From contig JAUZPH010000041.1 in NCBI GenBank assembly GCA_030706065.1, positions 1 through 13,691 on the forward strand: 13,691 nucleotides of DNA. Reading direction: 5' to 3'. Positions 5,362 through 12,307 of this stretch are shown piece after piece. The position numbers were made by a program, and so were the translations under genes. Positions within the stretch are counted from its first letter, which is position 1; every line of letters begins with the position of its first letter. Source of the stretch: Bacillota bacterium. Its GTDB lineage: Bacteria; Bacillota; Clostridia; Clostridiales; Clostridiaceae. Under the pieces are notes generated by a model that was not told where the DNA came from, ran no database searches, and saw only the letters and a program-made list of their open reading frames with translations.

Positions 5362-7689
5362 TTATACTTCATTACTGCCTTCCTTATTCCAGAAGAAAGT
5401 TATACTATCCAATTCGTATTTGTCAATATAATAGCGTAATATATTCTGTTTTTTCCTTATATATTTCTCGATTTTTTTATAGTACTTCCTCTTGTCAAAG
5501 AAGACTTCAACATCTTTGCCGCCATAATATTGCTGCTCATATATGTTTGCTATCTCCTCCAGATAACCTTTCAGTTTATCATCCTCAATATTATTCAAGT
5601 ATTCGTGTTCCGACTGGCTGTTCCTGTTATCAATTCCCAGTGATACCAATCTATCTTTTGTATGATAATAGAGCAGATTTATTTTATCGCTCTTAAAAAT
5701 CCTTCTCACTGCAGCCATATGCGTCCATTTCCTTATACTGAGATGAATCATCCCGAACACCAGCGCAATTCCTGTTGCAGCTATAACTATATACAGTAAA
5801 ACCTTCAAAAGCGAAATAGAAAAGGTTTTAATTTTGTTTACAACAGCCACCTTGGTATCAGTAAAAGCTTTTACATCTACAGCTTCACCTTTTGAACTTT
5901 TTAACTTTGAAATATTCTCATTACTCTTTTCAACAACATCGGAACCGGGCTTCGGTATCGTAGGAGTGCATTCCAGTACAGCCCACAGGTTATACTTGGC
6001 TGAAACCAGCACCTCACACCATGCATGAGCCATGTTGCTCTTAACAACATACAACCCATCACTGTCCTTTACAGGCGTCATTGCAAAGCCTTCAACGTAT
6101 CTTGCAGGAATACCTTCCATTCTGCAGAGCATAACTGCAGTTGTAGCAAAATAAGTACAATACCCCTTCTTTTCATCAAACAAAAAGTAGTCGACAAAAT
6201 CTCTATCTTCGGGCAGCCGGGATACGTTGACTTCATAAGGATAGTTATTCCTAAGATACTGCATGATACCATATATCTTATCTTCTTCACTTTTTGAGTT
6301 CGATGTAATCTGTTTTTCCAATTCTCTTGTTCGGTTTGTTATACTTATGGGAATCTGCAGAAATTTATCGTATCTAGTCTTGACATCATCATAGGCCACT
6401 GCTGTTGGAGTACTGTTGTCAACGGGATCATAATCAAATTTCATGCCATTATCATGAAACTTTCTAAAATCATCCATGCCGGTGCTGCTCTCATAGAAAC
6501 TGACGTTATAATAACTCATTCCAAGCTCCTTATCCAGCAGCATGTAAAGGTTGTCCGCACTACTTCCGACAGTTTTCCTGGGTGCCGTAACAATAACTGT
6601 ATTATTGGGAGTAAAAAGAGACGTGCTTTCCATGCTTTCGTTGTACACTGTCAGATTTTTAGGTTCTCTAAAAGGATCATTCGGAGATTTTCCCAAAAGC
6701 CTGGCCTGAACCTCCGGCTGCAGTAGCATGGTTATTGGCCTGTCGGATACAAAAAAGTTATTCGTCATTTTTTCCCAGTGGCTGCCGGTATACTCATCCT
6801 TGATATTTCCCTTCAGATAGTATGGCTTGTCACTTTCAACTCTGAAGACATTATCCTCTTTTACCTTGAGGGGCCCCCCAAGCCGCCATTTATCTCCATA
6901 CCCGTCGTTTGAAAGGTCATAAAGCTTCTTCATGTTGTCATCAACATTTTTTAAAACTCTCTCATTCATTATCTTTCTTATCTCTGAGGTACTCTTATAA
7001 CCCGTAATCTGTATAAGCGTAACTGCAGATATAAACACCAAAGATATGATTACAGAATAATACAGAACTATCCTCTTTATATTCAGCTTTAACATGAGCC
7101 TTTGGCCTATGGCTCTAACTTTAATGTTTCTATATATATTTATACACATATAGACTATTAATATTAGAACAGATACTCCCATATATATTTCGTAATCATA
7201 AGTGTAAAAGGATACATTACATAAGAACAGATACTGAAGTACTAAAAACCAATTGCCTTTATTGAGCCTGTCGAGCCTGAGCCATAGAAAAGTGATAAAC
7301 CCGACAATCGGTATTGCAGCAGGAAGTATATAATAAAAATCTATGGGCTGGCTGTAGTATACCTTCATATTTAAATCACTAAAAAATTTGAAAACCTTCT
7401 CAAGTGTGTTGAAGTTGAGATACTGCATATATACAACATAAGCAATCCCTAATAATGATAAAATAGTGATTCTGAAATATTTATTCATAAATATTTGACT
7501 GTACATCTTCTCGATTATTATTGAGCACAGCATTATGAAGAGAATTATCAGATAATCTGTTCCTGAAATGGTATAGAACTTCCCGGCAATAACTGCTTCT
7601 ATGAATATTGAAAAAAATATCAAAATCCTGGCAAGCTTACCTGTCAAAAAAGACTTTATAAAGCCAAAAAGCTTGTTTCTGTATTTCAT
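5362..7689 (-). CDS. Multi-pass membrane transglutaminase (TgpA/YebA type, with DUF4129-like tail)
   Basis: The protein has 775 residues. The first 230 are hydrophobic with about six or seven membrane segments (near 20-36, 45-60, 72-92, 118-137, 145-160, 168-186 and 207-229), followed by a long extracytoplasmic region. The transglutaminase core is at about 455-580 with Cys511 in KKGYCTYFAT, His555 in MAHAWCEV and Glu573 in VLECTPT. One more membrane segment at 625-648 precedes a cytoplasmic DUF4129-like tail (about 690-735). Glu in place of Asp in the third position is common in this family. With MoxR and DUF58 it forms a conserved trio probably involved in envelope protein processing or cell-wall function, but its substrate is unknown. 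GGAGG lies 9 bases before ATG 7689. The 125-base gap after DUF58 is mostly repeat element C, suggesting the operon was interrupted by, or uses, this element. Confidence 0.9.
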   Translation of the reverse strand: MKYRNKLFGFIKSFLTGKLARILIFFSIFIEAVIAGKFYTISGTDYLIILFIMLCSIIIEKMYSQIFMNKYFRITILSLLGIAYVVYMQYLNFNTLEKVFKFFSDLNMKVYYSQPIDFYYILPAAIPIVGFITFLWLRLDRLNKGNWFLVLQYLFLCNVSFYTYDYEIYMGVSVLILIVYMCINIYRNIKVRAIGQRLMLKLNIKRIVLYYSVIISLVFISAVTLIQITGYKSTSEIRKIMNERVLKNVDDNMKKLYDLSNDGYGDKWRLGGPLKVKEDNVFRVESDKPYYLKGNIKDEYTGSHWEKMTNNFFVSDRPITMLLQPEVQARLLGKSPNDPFREPKNLTVYNESMESTSLFTPNNTVIVTAPRKTVGSSADNLYMLLDKELGMSYYNVSFYESSTGMDDFRKFHDNGMKFDYDPVDNSTPTAVAYDDVKTRYDKFLQIPISITNRTRELEKQITSNSKSEEDKIYGIMQYLRNNYPYEVNVSRLPEDRDFVDYFLFDEKKGYCTYFATTAVMLCRMEGIPARYVEGFAMTPVKDSDGLYVVKSNMAHAWCEVLVSAKYNLWAVLECTPTIPKPGSDVVEKSNENISKLKSSKGEAVDVKAFTDTKVAVVNKIKTFSISLLKVLLYIVIAATGIALVFGMIHLSIRKWTHMAAVRRIFKSDKINLLYYHTKDRLVSLGIDNRNSQSEHEYLNNIEDDKLKGYLEEIANIYEQQYYGGKDVEVFFDKRKYYKKIEKYIRKKQNILRYYIDKYELDSITFFWNKEGSNEV

Positions 7690-7730
7690 GTATTAATGCC
7701 TCCTCAAACAAGGTTAAATTTCCTCAATAT

Positions 7731-7830
7731 AGCTGCGGAAATTTATGTTTTAATTTATCGACTTCAAAATAAATCGGTGAAGATTCGATATTTTCGAAGT
7801 CGAATACTAGAGGTTTAAATTTCCGCATCT
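7731..7830 (-). repeat. Palindromic repeat element C (100 bp) overlapping the DUF58 stop
   Basis: Read on the minus strand, arms AGATGCGGAAATTTA (7830-7816) and TAAATTTCCGCAGCT (7745-7731) pair at 14 of 15 positions. The middle helix is TCGACTTC/GAAGTCGA (7803-7796 with 7765-7758, perfect 8 bp). It encloses the core GAAAATATCG (7795-7786), loop AATCTTCAC, CGATTT. Helix sequences differ from those of B but keep pairing. Its leading arm forms the last codons and the stop of the DUF58 gene. Confidence 0.85.
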
Positions 7831-8978
7831 GTAATCATCTCTCTCAAAGACATACAGCCTATCATCATTCTTTCAAGCCTGGCCTTATTGTCAAAAGCCT
7901 TTGCATCCTCCATGCAGAAAGAAACGGCCAGATCATATCCTGAATCCTTCAAGGATAGAATGTTATCTGTGATATTATCATCCAGAACGGGAATAACCAA
8001 CAGTATTTTATGGCTTCTGTGGAAGTTATGGATCAGTTGGTGCATGAATTCCGTCATTTTTTGTTCCCCGTCACTTATTTGGAGCACCATAAAATCTATA
8101 AAGTTTTCAAAGTCTTGTCTGCAAGTTATCCTGTTTAGGCTGATTACCTTTTTATTCAGGTATACATCCACATCCAATTCTTTTCTTGACAAATTATCTA
8201 TAATTGATACAGCCATGCCTATCAGCTGTTCCTCAACAAGGCCTCCTGAAAAGTCATAATTTTTTTTATTCATATCCACAAGCACAACATACTGTTCCCC
8301 GGATATTGTTTCCGTGTTCTTTACATACAACTCGTTGAACTTCGCACTGATTTTCCAGTGAATCTTTTTCAGATTATCTCCGACCCTATATTTTCTTACA
8401 TCTTTTATTACAGACTGTTCTTCATTTGTTGAATTAATATCCACCTTTTCCAGAAATATATCCCTGCCGCCTTTGTCAATATCCTTAATGGAATATAGTC
8501 TGGGATACACCTTGATATCAACATTTTTATCTATCTTTCTGACATAGGTAACTATATTGAAAATATCGGTTACATGTGCTTCAACCCTGCCAAGGTGATA
8601 CACACCCCTCTTCCGAAATACTATGTTGCACCTTATCCACTTATTCTCGTCAGCCGTGAGGTTGATCATTTCGCCGCTGTAGCTGCTGTCACTATACCGC
8701 ATGGCCTCGCCGTCAATTTTCAGGTATGGAATTGGAAAAGCCAGATTAAGATTGATCTTGGTTATGCACTCTCCCTGGTCACCGGTACTATAATAATCTC
8801 TTTTAAAATCGATATCCACATCGAAGCAGTGTCTTGTGATAATTATATGAAACAGTGCTAAAAAAATCGTCAATAAAAAAATGTAAAAGACAAGATACGG
8901 ATACGGGCCCCCTATACTTAACGCCATTATTCCAACCAGTACACTTAATACCAGATATAATTTATTGACCTTTAACAT
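7815..8978 (-). CDS. DUF58 membrane-anchored protein (MoxR partner)
   Basis: The protein has 387 residues: two N-terminal membrane segments (about 7-21 and 26-48), a beta-rich middle domain, then the DUF58 signature at about 192-220 (IKDVRKYRVGDNLKKIHWK, with the family's R-x-Y-x-x-G-D and I-H-W-K elements). A VWA-like strand follows (YVVLVDMN, 230-237). The DUF58 part should face the cytosol, where the MoxR ATPase can reach it. Its precise role is unknown. It starts 3 bases after the moxR stop with its ribosome site (GAGGTA) inside the moxR end, so the two are translationally close-coupled. The last residues TDAEI and the TAA are encoded by the outer arm of repeat element C, so the C-terminus may differ from close relatives. 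Confidence 0.9.
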   Translation of the reverse strand: MLKVNKLYLVLSVLVGIMALSIGGPYPYLVFYIFLLTIFLALFHIIITRHCFDVDIDFKRDYYSTGDQGECITKINLNLAFPIPYLKIDGEAMRYSDSSYSGEMINLTADENKWIRCNIVFRKRGVYHLGRVEAHVTDIFNIVTYVRKIDKNVDIKVYPRLYSIKDIDKGGRDIFLEKVDINSTNEEQSVIKDVRKYRVGDNLKKIHWKISAKFNELYVKNTETISGEQYVVLVDMNKKNYDFSGGLVEEQLIGMAVSIIDNLSRKELDVDVYLNKKVISLNRITCRQDFENFIDFMVLQISDGEQKMTEFMHQLIHNFHRSHKILLVIPVLDDNITDNILSLKDSGYDLAVSFCMEDAKAFDNKARLERMMIGCMSLREMITDAEI

Positions 8979-8981
8979 AGC

Positions 8982-9911
8982 CTAGTACCTCGGGATACTT
9001 ATTCTGTCAAGAACATCCCTTACAGTATCCATATCCGACATACTGTTGGCCCTGGCTACCGGAGAAAGAATGATTCTGTGGCAGAGAACCTGATATACAT
9101 TCTTCTTAACATCATCGGGAATGACGTAATCCCTTCCTTCGATAAGTGCAGAGGCCTGAGCAGTTCTCAGCAGGGCAATGGATGCTCTTGTACTTCCACC
9201 GAGGGCAATATATTTACTGTTCCTGGTGCCCTTTACTATATTTATAATATAGTCAACTACAGGTTTGGCAGCATGTATCTCAGTTACCTGCCTCTGAAGG
9301 GCCAGAATGTCATCCTTGTCAATTATGCTGCCAACAGCCTCTTTTCTTTCATTAAGAGTAAGGAGTATATTCCCCTCGCTCTCTGCGTCAACATAACCTA
9401 ATTTCACCTTTATCATGAATCTGTCCAACTGTGCCTCCGGAAGCATAAAGGTTCCTTGGTGTTCAACGGGATTCTGCGTTGCAATAACAATGAAAGGGCC
9501 ATCCATATAATAGGTTTCAATTCCCTCGGACACCTGTTTCTCCTCCATTACCTCCAGTAGTGCAGACTGCGTTTTAGGTGATGTCCTGTTTATCTCATCC
9601 GCAAGAAGTATGTTTGTGAAAACAGGCCCTTTCTTAAACTCAAAACATTGCTCCTTCTGATTATAAATTGAGACCCCCAATATATCCGACGGCAGCAGAT
9701 CCGGTGTACACTGAATTCTTCTATATTGAAGATTTATCGTCTTTGCCAGAGCTTTTGCCAGAGTTGTTTTCCCAACTCCCGGAACGTCTTCCATAAGTAT
9801 ATGTCCACCAGCTATGATACCTTTTATTATGTCTGTAATCTCTTCTCGCTTGCCTAAAATTGACTTTTCAACATTTTTTACAATCTTCTTTACAATTTCA
9901 TTTTGAAGCAT
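8982..9911 (-). CDS. MoxR-family AAA+ ATPase
   Basis: The 309-residue protein is a complete MoxR-type AAA+ ATPase. Walker A is GVGKTT (45-50), Walker B ILLADEI (101-107), sensor 1 ATQNP (144-148), the Arg-finger segment EAQLDRF (159-165) and sensor 2 GGSTRAS (238-244). MoxR proteins form oligomeric rings that act as chaperones, often helping to mature or activate VWA-domain partners; DUF58, encoded next, is the usual partner. ATG 9911 has GAGGTGATT in front. It is the first gene of the MoxR-DUF58-transglutaminase operon. Its upstream region holds repeat element D, which would be in the 5' leader if transcription begins at the extended -10 box near 10214-10222. Confidence 0.95.
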   Translation of the reverse strand: MLQNEIVKKIVKNVEKSILGKREEITDIIKGIIAGGHILMEDVPGVGKTTLAKALAKTINLQYRRIQCTPDLLPSDILGVSIYNQKEQCFEFKKGPVFTNILLADEINRTSPKTQSALLEVMEEKQVSEGIETYYMDGPFIVIATQNPVEHQGTFMLPEAQLDRFMIKVKLGYVDAESEGNILLTLNERKEAVGSIIDKDDILALQRQVTEIHAAKPVVDYIINIVKGTRNSKYIALGGSTRASIALLRTAQASALIEGRDYVIPDDVKKNVYQVLCHRIILSPVARANSMSDMDTVRDVLDRISIPRY

Positions 9912-9947
9912 ACAATCACCTCATTATATATTTTTAACATATACTAC

Positions 9948-10134
9948 AGATGGGGAAATTTAAACCTTAAGTATTCGACTGAGAAAATATCGAATCTTTA
10001 CCGATTTTTCCGGATGCAAAATTTCATCATATTTTCAGCAATAAAATATCCAATCTCCACGGATTTTTATTGCTGACTGATTAAAAGAAATTTTACATCC
10101 TAGGAAATAAATTAAAATGTAAATTTCCGCATCT
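9948..10134 (+). repeat. Palindromic repeat element D (187 bp), nested form
   Basis: Outer arms AGATGGGGAAATTTA (9948-9962) and TAAATTTCCGCATCT (10120-10134) pair at 14 of 15 positions. The first core hairpin is GAAAATATCG (9983-9992), loop AATCTTTAC, CGATTTTTC (10002-10010). Immediately after it sits a second complete element (10012-10100). The left 45 bases align closely with element C on the minus strand, down to the flanking TACAGATG. Confidence 0.85.
10012..10100 (+). repeat. Second repeat copy nested inside element D
   Basis: Arms GGATGCAAAATTTC (10012-10025) and GAAATTTTACATCC (10087-10100) pair at 13 of 14 positions. Inside, CAGCAATAAAATATCC (10036-10051), loop AATCTCCAC (10052-10060) and GGATTTTTATTGCTG (10061-10075) repeat the family core with a G-C pair flipped to C-G at the loop. 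Element A has the same arms at the same place but has lost or never had this inner core. Confidence 0.8.
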
Positions 10135-10213
10135 TTATCAACGGTATTTGCCACCATACCACCTATACATACTTATTCTTCATAAGATGTTAATATCCTT
10201 CTATATTTGAATA

Positions 10214-10222
10214 ATTATAGCA
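10214..10222 (-). promoter_or_regulatory. Possible extended -10 promoter of the moxR operon
   Basis: On the minus strand TGCTATAAT (10222-10214) is a perfect extended -10 box. The -35 position (AAGGTA) is poor, which extended -10 promoters tolerate. A leader of about 295 bases would include element D. Another TATAAT at 10238-10233 is an alternative. Confidence 0.4.
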
Positions 10223-10300
10223 AAAGTGATACATTATACCTTACACTTGATTTGTTGATACACTTCATACTCAATTGAGTTTGCTTCGAAATGAATTACT

Positions 10301-10313
10301 GTGGTCTGACCAC
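10301..10313. promoter_or_regulatory. GntR/PdhR-like operator candidate
   Basis: GTGGTC-T-GACCAC is a perfect inverted repeat. Its core TGGT-CTG-ACCA matches the TGGT-N3-ACCA pattern known for FadR/PdhR/LldR-type GntR repressors. It lies between the divergent moxR operon and the 61-residue gene and could act on either. No GntR regulator gene is in the window. Confidence 0.35.
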
Positions 10314-10365
10314 TTAAAGTTTATATTCCTAATCATCTGCATATATATATATCCTCTTAGAATAA

Positions 10366-10394
10366 TTTTCAAAGAACATAGTATAATATATAAT
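10366..10394 (+). promoter_or_regulatory. Possible promoter of the 61-residue gene
   Basis: TTTTCA (10366-10371) and TATAAT (10389-10394) are 17 bases apart; another TATAAT is at 10382-10387. The transcript would start about 55 bases before the ATG. The -35 match is modest and the context is AT-rich. Confidence 0.35.
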
Positions 10395-10454
10395 ATGTGA
10401 AAAACACTACTGATCTAAAGTATTTCATACTAAGGTATTACTGGAGGTACTCTG

Positions 10455-10640
10455 ATGTTTACGAGTGAAGGCTATCATAAGCACAATAAAATTGTACAAC
10501 TTAATATAAGCACTAAAGAAGCTACGCATTCTTCTGCAAAATTTCTTCATTATCCTATTAGCAATGAAGAAATTTTACTTATTGTTTCAAAATGTTTAAA
10601 TATTAAAAGAAAAGAGCTTCAGTTGTTGAAGGAATTATAA
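10455..10640 (+). CDS. Small protein of unknown function (61 residues)
   Basis: I do not recognise this protein. It has no membrane segment or signal peptide. The N-terminal half is polar (His-, Ser- and Thr-rich), and the C-terminal half from about residue 33 (YPISNEEILLIVSKCLNIK) looks like two amphipathic helices, the second ending in KRKELQLLKEL. It is probably a real gene because the frame has a good ribosome site (GGAGG, 7 bases before the ATG), a candidate promoter and a strong terminator 15 bases after the stop, and it is a stand-alone transcription unit. Its size and helical character would fit a small regulatory or binding protein, but that is inference. One Cys (residue 47) is present. 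Confidence 0.65.
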   Translation: MFTSEGYHKHNKIVQLNISTKEATHSSAKFLHYPISNEEILLIVSKCLNIKRKELQLLKEL

Positions 10641-10654
10641 ACAATATGCTTATG

Positions 10655-10688
10655 AAAAACGGCCTCCGGATATTGGAGACCGCTTTTT
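10655..10688. terminator. Bidirectional intrinsic terminator
   Basis: AAAAACGG-C-CTCC (10655-10667) pairs with GGAG-A-CCG-C-TTTTT (10675-10688), with one C-A mismatch and a bulged C, around a 7-base loop. It ends the plus-strand 61-residue gene. With its A-run read as U on the other strand it also ends the minus-strand gene that stops at 10746. Confidence 0.8.
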
Positions 10689-10745
10689 CATTCTTGTCGT
10701 AAATGGCAGTTTGTTTAAGCCCTTTACTGCACTTTCAGAAAATTA

Positions 10746-11591
10746 TTATTCATATGTCCTTTTGACATTCTTCATAATATATTCTATCAATTGTTTTGCA
10801 TCATAAACCATATCCGACAGCACCCTTTGATTCACGAGAATACCAAGCATAAAGTTTGTCCCATTATACAGTGTAGATTTTCTTTCCAATTCCATTATAA
10901 TCCGCATGTAGTCTTCACTGCATAAATTATCATTTTCCCGCTTAATCAATATGATAAATTTATTTTCCTCTATGCGGCTTATCCAGTCTGTTCTTTTATC
11001 AAGTTCATTTGCTACTATTGAAATTATATTAAATATATTATAGTCTCTGACATTCTCATTTTCATATTCATGTGCGAATTTTATCTCTAATAGTGCAATA
11101 GAGATACAGGCATTGGAGGTCTTGGAAAGTTCAATTTCAGCAGGCAGTCTTTCATGTGCAAATCTGCTGTTAAACACCTCTGTTTTTTCATCCCTGATTG
11201 CTGCATTATTTATATTTTCTACATACTGCTTTAAATCCTCTTTGCAATTAAACTCTATACCGTCGATAAAAGAAGTATCATCCATCACTTTATAAGCCTC
11301 AATAATGTACTTTTCCTCACCCATAACAAAAGGCATAGCCGTGTGCAGTACAATGTCCTCTCCATTAAAGTACAGCTTGATAAAGCTCCTTCCTTCATTG
11401 AAGGCCCTCATTCCAACACAGTTGCTGCATGGGCCTTCATTTCCGGAAAACTCATAACAGTAGCCTTCATTAATACTGTTATAGTCCTTGTCGAATAAAA
11501 TTCGCTTACTTATGGGATTAATGACCCTGATGTCATCATATATATTTCGTAAAATCATCAATGTCTGTTGAAGTTTATTAAGGTTTTCCAT
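10746..11591 (-). CDS. Cys-motif PAS-like sensor with degenerate GGDEF domain
   Basis: The protein has 281 residues. The N-terminal part (about 10-105) looks like a small PAS-like sensor with a C-x9-C-x2-C cluster, Cys45, Cys55 and Cys58 (GYCYEFSGNEGPCSNC), a motif found in many clostridial PAS sensors and likely to bind a metal, cluster or heme. The C-terminal part (about 130-278) has the layout of a GGDEF (diguanylate cyclase) domain: 'DEKTEVFNSRFAHERL' for the usual D-x-L-T-x-L-x-N-R-R start, and 'MVYDAKQLIEYIMKNVKR' for the usual A-K-x-x-G-K-N-R end. The signature loop is IEENKF (207-212) in place of GGDEF, so it cannot make c-di-GMP and is probably a ligand-binding or protein-binding relic. 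It starts 10 bases after the upstream gene, with AGGTAGGT before ATG 11591, so the two are co-transcribed. Confidence 0.7.
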   Translation of the reverse strand: MENLNKLQQTLMILRNIYDDIRVINPISKRILFDKDYNSINEGYCYEFSGNEGPCSNCVGMRAFNEGRSFIKLYFNGEDIVLHTAMPFVMGEEKYIIEAYKVMDDTSFIDGIEFNCKEDLKQYVENINNAAIRDEKTEVFNSRFAHERLPAEIELSKTSNACISIALLEIKFAHEYENENVRDYNIFNIISIVANELDKRTDWISRIEENKFIILIKRENDNLCSEDYMRIIMELERKSTLYNGTNFMLGILVNQRVLSDMVYDAKQLIEYIMKNVKRTYE

Positions 11592-11601
11592 ATTACCTAC
11601 C

Positions 11602-12213
11602 TCACCTGCTGATTAATATGTCCCTTATATATTCCGGAGAATATATTTTGGTGTCTATTACAGTTATACTAATATTCTCGACAAAGATGTCATCGAATAT
11701 CTTAATTCCGAACTCTTCTTGAAATTCATCCATATTACCCTTACTGGCTTCAAACCTGCGGAATAATTCTGCTTCATCAAGTTTTTCCGGATTTATAAAG
11801 TAATTAATATTATAACTATTGAGCAGTGACCTGGCAGTTTCGAAATTATCCTTTTTAATAATAAGGCCGACAACAACACTTTCATACAAATTATCACCAT
11901 TTTGCCTTATTGTAATTCCAAGAACAGCTGTATCCTTTCTTCTTTTAACATTAAGGTTTCTAAAAGGTATATCCTTCTCCTTTAACATCCTAATCAATTT
12001 ATCTGTTCCGGATATATATGCCCTGTTCTGTTCTCCATACAAAAATTGTTCATCGATTACTGCAAAACAAGTACCGGAATCTGTCAGTTCCATAAGCAAT
12101 CTCAATTTATAACCTTCAGCATCTTTTAACCTATAATATTGAATGTTTGTTATACAGTCCTTCTCATTTCTTTCCTGTAAAATCTTTGGTTTATCCTTTT
12201 TAAAAAAATTCAT
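11602..12213 (-). CDS. Unknown cytoplasmic protein, partner of the degenerate-GGDEF gene
   Basis: I do not recognise this 203-residue protein. It is charged, without membrane segments or signal peptide, and seems to be mixed alpha/beta. Two similar strand-helix stretches (about residues 38-65 and 110-130, the latter VVVGLIIKKDNFETARSLL) hint at an internal repeat or a two-lobed fold. No catalytic motif is visible. The frame can be opened at GTG 12222, but that GTG lies within the ribosome site AAAGGTGA. ATG 12213, five bases after the site, is the better start (MNFFKKDKPK). It is the first full gene after a good promoter and is followed by the GGDEF-like gene after 10 bases, so the two probably work in one signalling task; that is inference from context only. 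Confidence 0.7.
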   Translation of the reverse strand: MNFFKKDKPKILQERNEKDCITNIQYYRLKDAEGYKLRLLMELTDSGTCFAVIDEQFLYGEQNRAYISGTDKLIRMLKEKDIPFRNLNVKRRKDTAVLGITIRQNGDNLYESVVVGLIIKKDNFETARSLLNSYNINYFINPEKLDEAELFRRFEASKGNMDEFQEEFGIKIFDDIFVENISITVIDTKIYSPEYIRDILISR

Positions 12214-12307
12214 TCTGCTCACCTTTTATAAAAAAATATTTTGTCAGGAGACTTAATAATTGGATATTTCTTAACAAATTTTCTAATTTAGTGTCCTGTT
12301 CATTCAT
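12200..12307 (-). CDS. Possible 35-residue leader ORF overlapping the next gene
   Basis: In the leader between the promoter (12350-12377) and the 203-residue gene, ATG 12307 opens a 35-codon frame (begins MNEQDTKLENLLRN, ends KGEQNEFF). It stops at 12200, overlapping the next gene's start by 14 bases in another frame. The middle is a leucine-rich amphipathic stretch. The only ribosome-like site, GAGGTGG, is 13 bases from the ATG, which is too far for strong initiation. It may be a coupled leader peptide or simply chance. Confidence 0.3.
   Translation of the reverse strand: MNEQDTKLENLLRNIQLLSLLTKYFFIKGEQNEFF

Larger units (their letters stand above)
9912..10454. other. Gene-free region between divergent moxR and the 61-residue gene
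   Basis: About 540 bases without a gene. Positions 9948-10134 are repeat element D. Beyond it are two TATAAT boxes on the minus strand (10219-10214, extended, and 10238-10233), a perfect 12-base palindrome ACTCAATTGAGT (10269-10280), the operator-like GTGGTCTGACCAC (10301-10313), an alternating AT tract near 10341-10352 and a plus-strand TATAAT pair at 10382-10394. Confidence 0.7.

Noticed and set aside
5968..5973. Glu573 instead of Asp in the large transglutaminase as a missing catalytic residue
   Set aside because: Glu at this place (the E-x-T-P motif) is common in TgpA/YebA-type proteins, so activity is still expected.
4521..10134. The repeated elements as a CRISPR array
   Set aside because: Copies are kilobases apart, of different lengths and in both orientations, with no regular spacers and no cas genes.
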